Shown here: positions 7,743 through 16,210 of the stretch, one piece after another
Layout: each line of letters begins with the position of its first letter
Numbering within the stretch: the first letter of the stretch is position 1
Origin: Acidobacteriota bacterium
Lineage (GTDB): Bacteria > Acidobacteriota > Vicinamibacteria > Vicinamibacterales > UBA2999
Assembly (NCBI GenBank): GCA_016789705.1
Contig: JAEUQR010000015.1
Span: forward strand, 1-33,844
Direction of reading: 5' to 3'
DNA: 33,844 nt
Translations under genes and position numbers: made by a program
Notes under the pieces: generated by a model
What the model saw: only the letters and a program-made list of their open reading frames with translations
Databases searched by the model: none
Told to the model about the DNA's origin: nothing

Positions 7743-8654
7743 TCACCGGCGTCCTGCCGGCTGGCGGTACTTCACCGTGGGCGGGACGATCGACCGCACG
7801 ACGTAGCGTGGCGACGACTCGGCCTGCACCACCAGATCGCGTCCCGGGGCGTCACGCTGGGCATCGACGAAGAGCGTGATGTCCCGTGCCGTCAGATCCC
7901 GCACGATCTCGCCGGCGCCCTGGATGGTCACCGACGCTGCCGCCGGCGTGAGTTGCCCCCCTGCCCGGCCACGCAGCAGGATCGGCACTTCCACCAGGGT
8001 CCGCTCGGTTGTATCGGCCGCAATCGTGATCGTCACCACCGCCGTGGCGCTGCCGGCAAGCCGCAGGCCCGAGTCGCTCGTGTCGATGGTCACGGCTTCG
8101 CGCACGAGGCTCGTCGCCCGCTCGATCGAGACCACTTCCGTGAATACTTCGGTCAGACCGCGCACCACGCTCTCGGGGCCGTCCACGCGGACCTGCGACG
8201 GGGTGACCGAGACGTTGGTGACGCTGTGACCGGGCACCGGCGTGCCCTCGACACGCGGACGCACCGGCACCACGGCCGACGCCGTGGCCTCGAAGGTGAG
8301 GGGCAGGGCGGGCGGTGTCACCTGCATGACCTCGACGCCGAATGGCGTCGTGACCTGCGAGGGCGCCAGCGGGAACAGCCGGCGGCCGGCCTTCACGCCG
8401 TCGAGGTCGACCACGGCCGAGACGTCCGCCGGAGCGAGCCCGGAGAGCCGGCTGGCGGGGCCGCGCACACGCACGGCCACTGAATCTGGCACCGCGCCCA
8501 CGAGTTCGAGGCCGGCCGGCGCCCGCTGCAGTTCGAGGCCGACCCGCATCGTGCGCTCGACCACCGGATCCCCGGTGACCACCATCCACAGCAGCGTGGC
8601 GACGACGATCGACAGCAGCTTCAGGCCGACGTGACGAATCCTGAGGCGCGCCAT
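7743..8654 (-). CDS. YbbR-domain protein (CdaR-like regulator of c-di-AMP synthase)
   Basis: 303 residues from ATG 8654: one N-terminal transmembrane helix (LKLLSIVVATLLWMVV, about residues 10-25) followed by a long extracytoplasmic beta-rich region with YbbR repeats (blocks such as VAVRVRGPASRLSGL and VRVDGPESVV). In Firmicutes the equivalent CdaR modulates the diadenylate cyclase CdaA through the membrane. Here its ATG overlaps the cdaA stop by one base (TGATG), so the pair is translationally coupled. An upstream 25-codon extension of the frame lies inside cdaA and was rejected. Confidence 0.92.
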   Translation of the reverse strand: MARLRIRHVGLKLLSIVVATLLWMVVTGDPVVERTMRVGLELQRAPAGLELVGAVPDSVAVRVRGPASRLSGLAPADVSAVVDLDGVKAGRRLFPLAPSQVTTPFGVEVMQVTPPALPLTFEATASAVVPVRPRVEGTPVPGHSVTNVSVTPSQVRVDGPESVVRGLTEVFTEVVSIERATSLVREAVTIDTSDSGLRLAGSATAVVTITIAADTTERTLVEVPILLRGRAGGQLTPAAASVTIQGAGEIVRDLTARDITLFVDAQRDAPGRDLVVQAESSPRYVVRSIVPPTVKYRQPAGRR

Positions 8655-9469
8655 CAGTCCATCGTCGCCGCGACGATGCGGCGCTCCGGGCGGGCCTGTG
8701 TCCGCTTGATGAGGGCGCGCAGGCGCCACCGCAGCTTGTCGGGCGTGAGCCCGCGTTCGATCTTGCCGTCGAGCACGAGCGACACGGCGCCGGTTTCCTC
8801 GGACACCACGAGCGCGACCGCGTCGTTCTCCTCGGTCACGCCGAGGGCGGCGCGATGGCGCGAGCCGAGCTCGCGGGCGAGTTTCGGATTCACGCTGAGC
8901 GGCAGGAAACAGGCGGCCGCCGCGATGCGGTCGCCCTGGACGATGACGGCGCCGTCGTGCAGCGGCGAGGTGGGCTGGAAGATGCTGACGATGAGGTCGT
9001 AGGTCAGCTTCGCGTCGAGTGGGATGCCGCTTTCGATGTGGTTTCGCAGCCCGATGCCGCGTTCGACGATGACGAGCGCGCCGATGTGTTTCGCGGCCAG
9101 CGTCTCGAGCGCCACCACCAGCTCTTCGATCGAGTCCTCATCGGCCTCGACGCGGCGCAGGTACTTGAAGAACGGCGCGCGGCCGAAATGGACGAGCGCG
9201 CGGCGGATGTCGGTCTGCAGCAGCACGATGGCGGCGAACACGACGTAGCCGACCACGTTGCGGATGAGCCAGTTGACGGTCTCGAGCTCGAGCGCGCGGG
9301 ACAGATAGAAGAGGCCGACGATGGCGCCGAGCGCGACGGCCATCTGCGAGGCTCTGGTGCCGCGGATGAGCTTCAGCACCTCGTAGACCACCACCGACAC
9401 GATGGCGATGTCGAGGAGGTCCCACCAGGTGAGCGGCGGCCGGTCGAGAAGGGCGTCGAGCCAGGGCAT
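8654..9469 (-). CDS. cdaA: Diadenylate cyclase CdaA (DisA_N domain)
   Basis: Membrane-bound synthase of cyclic di-AMP from two ATP. 271 residues: three predicted transmembrane helices within about residues 15-88, then the DAC/DisA_N catalytic domain with the diagnostic DGA (172-174) and RHR (204-206) motifs. c-di-AMP usually controls potassium and osmolyte transport and wall turnover. It lies 62 bp after folP, a gap that contains a 13-bp imperfect direct repeat but no obvious terminator. The start at 9469 lacks a strong ribosome-binding site. Confidence 0.96.
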   Translation of the reverse strand: MPWLDALLDRPPLTWWDLLDIAIVSVVVYEVLKLIRGTRASQMAVALGAIVGLFYLSRALELETVNWLIRNVVGYVVFAAIVLLQTDIRRALVHFGRAPFFKYLRRVEADEDSIEELVVALETLAAKHIGALVIVERGIGLRNHIESGIPLDAKLTYDLIVSIFQPTSPLHDGAVIVQGDRIAAAACFLPLSVNPKLARELGSRHRAALGVTEENDAVALVVSEETGAVSLVLDGKIERGLTPDKLRWRLRALIKRTQARPERRIVAATMD

Positions 9470-9531
9470 GATTCGTGACGAGCAGCTGGGGACGAGCGGC
9501 TGGCGGCTGGACGCCGGAGGAAGTCCCGCGT

Positions 9532-10428
9532 CTAGCCTGAGGCCCGAGTGCCGCCTTCGCCGGTGCCAGCGCCGTGCCCCCGGATCATATCCGCGACGCG
9601 CGCCACCTGCACCATGTGCGGCACGGCATGCACCCGCACGATGTGGCTGCCACCGAGCACGGCGGCGGTCACGGCCGCCGCCGTGGCCCAGTCGCGATCG
9701 CCCGCGGGCACATCGCCGATGGCCGCGGTCAGGAACGACTTCCGCGAGGGACCGACGAGCAGCGGACGTCCGAGGCTGCCAAGCGCCGACAGTCCGGCCA
9801 GCACCGCGGCGCTATCGCCGGCCCGCTTGGCGAAGCCAATGCCGGGATCGAGGATGAGCCGGTCCCAGGCCACGCCCCGGCTGACCGCCCGCTCGATGGC
9901 CCGGGTGAGATCGCGGGCGACGTCGGCCGCGACATCGCCGTACTGCGCGTGCGCGTACATGTCGGAGGGCCGTCCGCGCATGTGCATCAGCACGAGCGGC
10001 GCCCCCCGCACGGCGACGATATCGCCGAGCGCCGGGTCGTATTGCAGGCCGCTGACGTCGTTGACGATGACGGCGCCTTCGTCCAGGCCGAAGCGCGCCA
10101 CCTCGGCCTTCGTGGTGTCGATGGACAGCGGAATGCGCAGCCGGTGCAGCTTGCGCATCACCGGCAGCAGGCGCCGACGCTCATCGCGGCCGAGGAGCGG
10201 CGCCGCTCCGGGACGCGTCGACTCGGCGCCGATGTCGATGAGGTCGGCGCCGCCGGCCTCCATCGCCAGCGCGAGGTCGAGGGCCCGTTCGGGGTCGAGG
10301 GCGTGCCCGCCGTCGGAGAACGAGTCGGGGGTCACGTTGAGCACGCCCATGACGAGCGTGCGCGGACCGAGCACGAGAGGCGCCCGGCCCGCGAGCGGCA
10401 GGGTGAAGGAAGCCCGCGGCGCGATCAG
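9532..10428 (-). CDS. folP: Dihydropteroate synthase FolP
   Basis: Folate pathway enzyme joining 6-hydroxymethyl-dihydropterin pyrophosphate with p-aminobenzoate. Seen: VMGVLNVTPDSFSDGG, IDIGAESTRPG, IPLSIDTTKAEVA, the NDVSG loop, LILDPGIGF and LLVGPSRKSF. The start is uncertain. The FTLPLAGRAPLVLGPRTLVMG hairpin belongs to the fold, yet no ATG precedes it. I favour a CTG at 10428, 4 bp after the ftsH stop and 8 bp after an AGGA, giving 298 residues. Alternatives are an in-frame GTG inside ftsH (10503), whose extra residues are Arg/Ser-rich and look like shadow sequence, or an internal GTG that would cut into the fold. Confidence 0.93.
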   Translation of the reverse strand: MIAPRASFTLPLAGRAPLVLGPRTLVMGVLNVTPDSFSDGGHALDPERALDLALAMEAGGADLIDIGAESTRPGAAPLLGRDERRRLLPVMRKLHRLRIPLSIDTTKAEVARFGLDEGAVIVNDVSGLQYDPALGDIVAVRGAPLVLMHMRGRPSDMYAHAQYGDVAADVARDLTRAIERAVSRGVAWDRLILDPGIGFAKRAGDSAAVLAGLSALGSLGRPLLVGPSRKSFLTAAIGDVPAGDRDWATAAAVTAAVLGGSHIVRVHAVPHMVQVARVADMIRGHGAGTGEGGTRASG

Positions 10429-10432
10429 CGGT

Positions 10433-12346
10433 CTATTCCTGCGCGAGCGGCTTCGGCGTGAGCGGCAGGAGCGGCGAGCGCTCGTTGTCGCGCGCGCGTT
10501 CACGCGGCTGGTCGGCCGGCGCGGCCGGCGCCGGCGGCGCCACGGGCGGTTCGTCGATCGGCAGGCCGTTCACGATGCGCTTCACCTGCTCGCCGTCGAG
10601 CGACTCGCGTGAGAGCAGCGCCTCGGCAATCGCCAGCAGCGCCGCCTTGTGTTCGGTGAGGAGCGCCGTCGCCTTGTCGTAGTTCTCGCTGACGATGCGC
10701 TTCACTTCCTGGTCGATGCGCTCGGCGGTCGTGCCGCTGTAGTCCTGCTGCTGCGCGATCTCGCGGCCGAGGAAGATCTGCTCTTCCTTCTTGCCGTAGG
10801 TGAGCGGGCCCATGATCTCGCTCATGCCCCACTCGCAGACCATCTTGCGCGCCATCTCGGTCGACCGCTCGAGGTCGTTGCCGGCGCCGGTCGTGATGTC
10901 GCCCGTGGTCAGCTCCTCGGCGATGCGGCCGCCGAGCAGGATCGCGATGCGATCCATGAGGTAGACCTTCGAGTAGTTGTGCTTCTCGTCGAGGGGCAGC
11001 TGCGTCGTGAGGCCGAGCGCCATGCCGCGCGGGATGATGGTGACCTTGTGCAGCGCGTCGGCCTGCGGCAGCAGGACCGCCAGCAGCGCGTGCCCGGCTT
11101 CGTGGATGGCCGTGACGCGCTTTTCTTCCTCGGTCACGATCATCGACCGCCGCTCGGCGCCCATGAGCACCTTGTCCTTGGCGAACTCGAAGTCCACCAT
11201 GGCCACGGCCTTCTTGTTGAGCCGCGCGGCGTTGAGCGCCGCCTCGTTCACGAGGTTGGCGAGATCGGCGCCGGCAAAGCCCGCCGAGCCGCGCGCCAGC
11301 ACGCGGATGTCGACGTCGTCGGCCATCGGGATCTTCTTGGTGTGCACCGCGAGGATGCCTTCGCGGCCCTTCACGTCGGGGCGGTTCACGACGATGCGGC
11401 GGTCGAAGCGGCCCGGGCGCAGCAGCGCCGGGTCGAGCACGTCGGGACGGTTGGTGGCCGCCACGAGGATGACGCCCTCGTTCGACTCGAAGCCGTCCAT
11501 TTCGACGAGGAGCTGGTTGAGCGTCTGCTCGCGTTCGTCGTGGCCGCCGCCGAGCCCGGCGCCGCGGTGACGGCCAACGGCGTCGATTTCGTCGATGAAC
11601 ACGATGCACGGCGCGTTCTTCTTGCCCTGTTCGAACAGGTCGCGCACGCGGCTCGCGCCGACGCCCACGAACATCTCGACGAAGTCCGAGCCGCTGATCG
11701 AGAAGAACGGCACATTGGCTTCGCCGGCCACGGCGCGCGCCAGCAGGGTCTTGCCGGTGCCCGGAGGGCCCATCAGCAGCACGCCCTTCGGGATACGGCC
11801 ACCGAGCTTCTGGAACTTCTGCGGTTCCTTCAGGAACTCGATGATCTCCTGAAGCTCGTCCTTGGCTTCGTCGACGCCGGCGACGTCACGGAACGTGACC
11901 TTCTTCTGTGAGGACGATGACAGCTTTGCCTTGCTCTTGCCGAACGACAGCGCCTTGTTGCCGCCGCTCTGCACCTGCCGCATGAAGAAGACCCAGAAGC
12001 CGATCATGAGCAGGATCGGCGCCCAGGAATAGAGGATGGCCGCCCACGGTGATTCGGTGGGCGCCTTGCTCTCGACGCTGACGCCGCGCTCGATGAGGCG
12101 GTTGGCGAGGCCTTCGTACTGAAACGGGGCGTAGGTGCGGAAGTTCTCGAGGCCCTTGGTCACGCCGGTGATGTCGTTGCCGACGATTGTGACGCGCTGG
12201 ACCTGGCCGGCATCCACCCACGAAACGAATTCACTGAACGGGACGGGGTTTTCGTTGCGCTGCAGGCGCGACGAAAAATTCCACACGAGGAGCCCGACGA
12301 CGCACAGGATGGACCAGAACACGAGGCTCTTTGCGGTGGAGTTCAC
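10433..12346 (-). CDS. ftsH: ATP-dependent zinc metalloprotease FtsH
   Basis: Inner-membrane AAA+ protease that degrades misfolded membrane proteins and short-lived regulators. 637 residues: transmembrane helices at about 7-23 and 102-121 around a small periplasmic domain, Walker A GPPGTGKT (193-200), Walker B IVFIDEID (248-255), the second region of homology with PGRFDRRI, and the zinc site HEAGH (415-419). The C-terminus is Pro/Ala-rich. The GTG start at 12346 overlaps the tilS stop (GTGA) and has a good GGAGG four bases upstream. Confidence 0.98.
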   Translation of the reverse strand: MNSTAKSLVFWSILCVVGLLVWNFSSRLQRNENPVPFSEFVSWVDAGQVQRVTIVGNDITGVTKGLENFRTYAPFQYEGLANRLIERGVSVESKAPTESPWAAILYSWAPILLMIGFWVFFMRQVQSGGNKALSFGKSKAKLSSSSQKKVTFRDVAGVDEAKDELQEIIEFLKEPQKFQKLGGRIPKGVLLMGPPGTGKTLLARAVAGEANVPFFSISGSDFVEMFVGVGASRVRDLFEQGKKNAPCIVFIDEIDAVGRHRGAGLGGGHDEREQTLNQLLVEMDGFESNEGVILVAATNRPDVLDPALLRPGRFDRRIVVNRPDVKGREGILAVHTKKIPMADDVDIRVLARGSAGFAGADLANLVNEAALNAARLNKKAVAMVDFEFAKDKVLMGAERRSMIVTEEEKRVTAIHEAGHALLAVLLPQADALHKVTIIPRGMALGLTTQLPLDEKHNYSKVYLMDRIAILLGGRIAEELTTGDITTGAGNDLERSTEMARKMVCEWGMSEIMGPLTYGKKEEQIFLGREIAQQQDYSGTTAERIDQEVKRIVSENYDKATALLTEHKAALLAIAEALLSRESLDGEQVKRIVNGLPIDEPPVAPPAPAAPADQPRERARDNERSPLLPLTPKPLAQE

Positions 12347-13761
12347 GATCCCTCCGAGCCGGACGGCGCCGGCTGGTCAAAAGTCAAGACTATCACGTCG
12401 TCATCACCACCCGAGGGCGCTACGTCGGCGTCCACGGCGTGTCCGACCACCCACACGATCCGGCCCGTGGCGTCGGCCACGACCGGCACGCGCTCGCGTT
12501 CGGCGCGCGGAACCTTGCGATCGACCAGCAGGTCCTGAAGCTTCTTCGAACCGCCCAGCCCGCGCGGCCGGATCCGGTCGCCCGCCGAGCGCCCGCGCAC
12601 TACCAGCGGTAGAGGCACCGTCGCCTTCATAATCAGACGCCGGCGGAGGTCCGCGGGCTCCTCCAGTGCCTTTATCGGCCTCTCGGCCGTCAGGCGGCAG
12701 CCGGACCCGAGTTCCGGCAGTGCCACCGAGCCTGGCACCGGCAGCGCCCGCGACGGCAGCGCTGCCGCGATTGTGCCCGCCTCTCTAGTCAATAAGACAG
12801 CATCCTCGGAAAAACGTTCCACCCTGAGGCCGGCGGGCGTCGCGGCGGGCGGCCCGCCCGGCCGGCAGACGGCCCGCAGCGCCTCGATGTCGGCGAGATC
12901 CGGCGCGTGCGGCGGCGCCAGCCGCTCCATCGCCCGCCGCACCACGCGTCGGGCCAGCGCGAGCGGCAGACGCTCCAGGGCCACGGTCGAGATAACCGTT
13001 CCCCGGGGCGCCAGGGTGACCACGCCGGACGCGGCGGCGTCCGCGAGGGATTCGAGCAGGGCGTCGTCGGCGGCGACCACCTCTGCGGTCCGTGCCAGCA
13101 CGCGCGTGACCGCCGGCTGGAACCGCGCGGCCAGCAGCGGCATCAGTTCGTGCCGCACGCGGTTGCGCGGCTGCATGACGTCGGCGTTGGTGGCATCCTC
13201 CACCCACGTCTGGCCGCGCCGCTCCAGGTCCGCGCGAAGGGCCACTCGCGTGCAGTCGAGCAGCGGCCGCACCACCGTGCCGCGCACCGGCAGGATGCCG
13301 CGCAGCCCGCGCGGGCCGGCGCCCCGCAGCAGGCGCAGCAGCACGGTTTCGGCCTGATCGTCGGCCGTGTGGGCCACGGCCACGACCGCGGCCCCGCGCG
13401 ACGTCCTCGCCCGCTCGAGAAACGCGTAGCGGGCACGCCGGGCCGCCACCTCGATCGACACCTGCGCCTCGGCGGCGAGATCCGCCACGGGCACCGCCTC
13501 GACCACCAGCGGCACGTCCAGACGGGCGCAGAGGTCCCGGCAGAAGGCCTCGTCGCGGACGGCTTCGGGCCGGAGCTGATGATTGAGGTGCGCGGCCCCG
13601 GCCAGCACGAGTTCGCCGGCCGCGGCCAGGTCGTGCAGGGCGAGGAGCTGCGCGACCGAATCGGAGCCGCCCGACAGCGCCGCCACGACCCTGGCCCCGC
13701 GGGGCCAGAGCTGGTGGCGGGCAACGTGCCGCCGCACGCGTTCCAGAACTGGGATGTTCAA
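12343..13761 (-). CDS. tilS: tRNA(Ile)-lysidine synthase TilS
   Basis: Modifies C34 of tRNA-Ile2(CAU) to lysidine so that it reads AUA. 472 residues with the N-type ATP pyrophosphatase motif SGGSDS (30-35), [10 protein letters not shown] and the [19 protein letters not shown] block, plus a C-terminal domain ([21 protein letters not shown]) typical of the family. The annotated TTG at 13761 has no clear ribosome-binding site; a GTG ten codons in is possible. The gene overlaps ftsH by 4 bp and lies 119 bp downstream of a co-oriented CAT-anticodon tRNA gene. Confidence 0.95.
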   Translation of the reverse strand: MNIPVLERVRRHVARHQLWPRGARVVAALSGGSDSVAQLLALHDLAAAGELVLAGAAHLNHQLRPEAVRDEAFCRDLCARLDVPLVVEAVPVADLAAEAQVSIEVAARRARYAFLERARTSRGAAVVAVAHTADDQAETVLLRLLRGAGPRGLRGILPVRGTVVRPLLDCTRVALRADLERRGQTWVEDATNADVMQPRNRVRHELMPLLAARFQPAVTRVLARTAEVVAADDALLESLADAAASGVVTLAPRGTVISTVALERLPLALARRVVRRAMERLAPPHAPDLADIEALRAVCRPGGPPAATPAGLRVERFSEDAVLLTREAGTIAAALPSRALPVPGSVALPELGSGCRLTAERPIKALEEPADLRRRLIMKATVPLPLVVRGRSAGDRIRPRGLGGSKKLQDLLVDRKVPRAERERVPVVADATGRIVWVVGHAVDADVAPSGGDDDVIVLTFDQPAPSGSEGS

Positions 13762-13772
13762 AAGGTGGTGCC

Positions 13773-13804
13773 CGCCTTCGCTCGCCTTGCGGCGAGCTAC
13801 GGCG
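13773..13804. repeat. REP-like palindrome
   Basis: A 32-bp interrupted palindrome: outer 4-bp arms CGCC/GGCG, a 4-nt internal loop on each side, an inner perfect 6-bp stem CTCGCC/GGCGAG and a TTGC loop. It lies in the 119-bp gap between the tRNA and tilS, where it could form a hairpin in the transcript. The shape resembles repetitive extragenic palindromes; I see only one copy in this window, so its repetitive nature is inference. Confidence 0.5.
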
Positions 13805-13880
13805 GATCAGCCAGTGGCCAGTCCGCGCCGTCCGCGGCTGGCGGTGCCAGCCGACGCCCGCCGGTGAGGCGAGGGAAGAC

Positions 13881-13957
13881 TGGTGCCGGAGGGCGGACTC
13901 GAACCGCCGACCCTGCGCTTATGAGACGCATGCTCTAACCGGCTGAGCTACTCCGGC
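13881..13957 (-). tRNA. tRNA with anticodon CAT (elongator Met or Ile2)
   Basis: A 77-nt cloverleaf with encoded CCA. Acceptor stem GCCGGAG/CTCCGGC (7 bp), D arm GCTC/GAGC, anticodon stem TGCGT/GCGCA around loop CTCATAA, T arm GGCGG/CCGCC with TTCGAGT loop. G1 pairs with C72, so it is not an initiator. CAT may be read as methionine or, if modified by TilS, as isoleucine (AUA). The acceptor stem differs at pairs 4 and 5 from E. coli tRNA-Ile2. I cannot settle identity by eye. Confidence 0.95.
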
Positions 13958-13974
13958 AGGAATCTCTGACTTTA

Positions 13975-14934
13975 TCACGCCCCAGCCGTGCCTGACCGCT
14001 CAACGAGCGCGGCGGCGAGGAGCGGAATCAGAATCTCGTGATGCCCCGTCAGGTGGATGCCTCGCCCGATGCCGGCCGTGGGCCGTCGCACCACGTTCGT
14101 GAGCGGCCGGTAGTGCGGCAGGAAGTCGAGGTCCACGGTTGTCAGTGGCGTCAGGTCGTGCCCGTGATTGCGCGCGACGGCGACGGCCTTCAGGAACACC
14201 TCCGGCAGCACCACCGCGGACCCGCAGTTGAGGTACACGCCGCCCGCCAGGCGCGCGACCGAGCTCGTGAAGTGGCGGAAGTCGCGCAGGCTGCCTTCGC
14301 CGATGGCCGCGCCCGACGCGTCCGGGTGCATGTGAATGATGTCCGTGCCCATGGCCACGTGCACCGTGACGGGCACGCCATGGCGGACGGCGGCGCAGAG
14401 CAGGCTGACGTCAGCGTGCGGCGGCGCCGAAGCCGCCAGCCACTCCGCCACCGAACGTCCGAGGCCCCAGCCGCGTCCCACGCCGTCCACGATCGCCCGG
14501 TTGATACCGGCGCCCGTTTCCTCGGCCATGCCGAACGCGCCCGGGCCGAGCGCGGCATCCACGTCCTCCGACGTCGCGCCCGCGAGCGCCATTTCCACGT
14601 CGTGGATGATGCCGGCGCCGTTCAGCGCGAGCGCCGACACGTAGCCTCGCGCCATGAGGTCCGCGAGCACGGGCGACAGGCCGGCCTTGATGACGTGGGC
14701 GCCCAGCCCCCAGATGACCGGCGCCGGGCGCGCGGCCGCGCCGGCGATGGCCTCGACGACCGCCACGAGGTCGCGGGCCGCCAGCAGCTTCGGCAGGCGC
14801 GAGAGCCAGTCGCCGATGCCGCGCCCGGGCGCGTGTGGTGCGGCCAGGTCCTCCCGCCGCACCTTGCTCGACCGCGACGCCAGCGGGTACCGCCGCACCG
14901 CGGAGAGGTCGAACTCGTCGTAGTCAAGCTTCAT
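13975..14934 (-). CDS. Conserved protein, deoxyhypusine-synthase-like (tentative)
   Basis: 319 residues, soluble. The order of blocks recalls deoxyhypusine synthase: WGLGAHVIKAGLSPVLADLM, ALNGAGIIHDVEMALAG, GVPVTVHVAMGTDIIHMHP and GGVYLNCGSAVVLPEVFLKAV resemble its NAD-binding segments. The C-terminal catalytic-lysine region of true deoxyhypusine synthases is not recognisable, and bacteria lack eIF5A, so the activity is probably different. Several histidines in GTDIIHMHP and TGHHEILIP suggest a ligand or metal site. It lies 18 bp downstream of queA. No function is assigned. Confidence 0.82.
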   Translation of the reverse strand: MKLDYDEFDLSAVRRYPLASRSSKVRREDLAAPHAPGRGIGDWLSRLPKLLAARDLVAVVEAIAGAAARPAPVIWGLGAHVIKAGLSPVLADLMARGYVSALALNGAGIIHDVEMALAGATSEDVDAALGPGAFGMAEETGAGINRAIVDGVGRGWGLGRSVAEWLAASAPPHADVSLLCAAVRHGVPVTVHVAMGTDIIHMHPDASGAAIGEGSLRDFRHFTSSVARLAGGVYLNCGSAVVLPEVFLKAVAVARNHGHDLTPLTTVDLDFLPHYRPLTNVVRRPTAGIGRGIHLTGHHEILIPLLAAALVERSGTAGA

Positions 14935-14952
14935 CGTGGTCGCCTCGAGGTC

Positions 14953-16023
14953 CTACAGTATGACCATCGCGTCGCCGTAGCTGTAGAAGCGATAGCGCGC
15001 GGCCACCGCCTCGCGGTATGCCTCGCGGACATGGTCGAGTCCGGCGAAGGCCGACACCAGCATGAGCAGCGACGATTTCGGCACGTGGAAGTTCGTCACG
15101 AGGCCGCCCACCAGCCGGAACTGGTAGCCGGGCGAGATGAAGAGCGCCGTCTCGCCGGCGCAGGCCGTGAGACGGCCCTCGGCGTCGGGCTCGAGCGACT
15201 CGAGCGTGCGCGTCGTCGTCGTGCCCACGGCGACGATGCGGCGGCCTTCGGCGCGGGCGCGCGTCAGGGCCTCGGCGGCGGCGGCGCCGACCTCGAACGA
15301 CTCGTACGCCATGCGATGGTCGGCGATGAACTCGGCGCGCACCGGCTGGAAGGTGCCATAGCCGACGTGCAGCGTGATGGTCGCCCGTTCGATACCCGCG
15401 GCGTCGAGGGCCTCGAAGACGGCCGGCGTGAAGTGCAGACCGGCGGTCGGCGCGGCCACGGAGCCTTCCTCGCGCGCGTAGACGGTCTGATAGTGCTCGC
15501 GGTCGCTCTCGGAATCCGGCCGCTTGATGTAGGGCGGCAGTGGCATGTGCCCCAGGCGGGCGATGGCAGACATCACCGGTGACCCGTCGGGCGTCGTGAG
15601 GCGCACGACCCGGCCGTGGTCGGCGCGAGCGATGACCTCGCCGTCGAGCCTGGCGTCCGGCCCTTCGAACACGAGCCGGGTCCCGGGGCCCACGCGCGCC
15701 CCCGGGCTGACGAGGGCGCGCCACAGCTCGTCGCCAGGCGCCCCGTTGGCCGACGCCTGGCGCGAGACCAGCAGACACTCGACGGCCCCCTTGCCGGGCT
15801 CACGGTGCCCGAGCAGACGGGCCGGGAAGACCCGCGTGTCATTCAGCACGAGCAGATCGCCACGCCCCAGCAGACCCGGGAGGTCGCCGAACACACCATG
15901 CTGAATCGCCCCCGTCGCGCGATCGAGCCGCATGAGCCGCGATGCGCCGCGCACGGCCGGCGGCGCCTGCGCGATGAGCTCGGCGGGCAGGTCGAAGTCG
16001 AAATCGGATAAGCGGAGAGACAC
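14953..16023 (-). CDS. queA: S-adenosylmethionine:tRNA ribosyltransferase-isomerase QueA
   Basis: Transfers the ribosyl group of SAM to preQ1 at tRNA position 34 to make epoxyqueuosine. 356 residues, typical. Seen: the N-terminal DFDFDLPAELIAQAP, VLNDTRVFPARLLG, PPYIKRPDSESDREHYQTVYA, GSVAAPTAGLHFTP, THL-type block TITLHVGYGTFQPVRAE, and the C-terminal TNFHVPKSSLLMLVSAFAG. The start is GTG at 16023. The region directly upstream is a dense 8-bp-periodic GATC array, so its promoter or leader lies within or beyond that repeat. Confidence 0.97.
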   Translation of the reverse strand: MSLRLSDFDFDLPAELIAQAPPAVRGASRLMRLDRATGAIQHGVFGDLPGLLGRGDLLVLNDTRVFPARLLGHREPGKGAVECLLVSRQASANGAPGDELWRALVSPGARVGPGTRLVFEGPDARLDGEVIARADHGRVVRLTTPDGSPVMSAIARLGHMPLPPYIKRPDSESDREHYQTVYAREEGSVAAPTAGLHFTPAVFEALDAAGIERATITLHVGYGTFQPVRAEFIADHRMAYESFEVGAAAAEALTRARAEGRRIVAVGTTTTRTLESLEPDAEGRLTACAGETALFISPGYQFRLVGGLVTNFHVPKSSLLMLVSAFAGLDHVREAYREAVAARYRFYSYGDAMVIL

Positions 16024-16026
16024 AGA

Positions 16027-16143
16027 GATCTGGTGATCGGGTGATTGGGCGATCTAGCGATCTGATGATCTATCGACCGATCGCCAGATCGAGAGATGCA
16101 AGCATCCGATCACGCGATCAGACGGTCAACCGATCGGCCGATG
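16027..16143. repeat. 8-bp-periodic GATC array upstream of queA
   Basis: Ten exact GATC tetramers fall within 109 bp: at 16027, 16035, 16051, 16059, 16067, 16079, 16087, 16108, 16116 and 16132. One-mismatch copies fill most of the gaps (GATT 16043, GACC 16075, GATG 16095, CATC 16103, GGTC 16124, GATG 16140). Spacing is exactly 8 bp inside three blocks whose phase shifts by 4 and then 5 bp. The unit is roughly GATC followed by four variable bases. GATC is self-complementary, so both strands show the array. It fills the gap between the GNAT terminator and the queA start codon. Confidence 0.85.
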
Positions 16144-16147
16144 CGGG

Positions 16148-16187
16148 AAAAAAAGGGCCCGGGCGCCCCTGGAAAGCGGCCCGGGCC
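16148..16187 (-). terminator. Rho-independent terminator after the GNAT gene
   Basis: On the minus strand a perfect 9-bp stem GGCCCGGGC/GCCCGGGCC with a 14-nt loop is followed by C and seven T. It lies 23 bp past the stop of the acetyltransferase gene and isolates queA from it. Confidence 0.92.
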
Positions 16188-16210
16188 GACAACGGACGGT
16201 CTCGGGAGGT

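Noticed and set aside
9477..9510. Imperfect 13-bp direct repeat (GACGAGCAGCTGG and GACGAGCGGCTGG) plus a third half-copy between folP and cdaA
   Set aside because: Short, only two copies, and close to the local GC-rich composition; no function is suggested.
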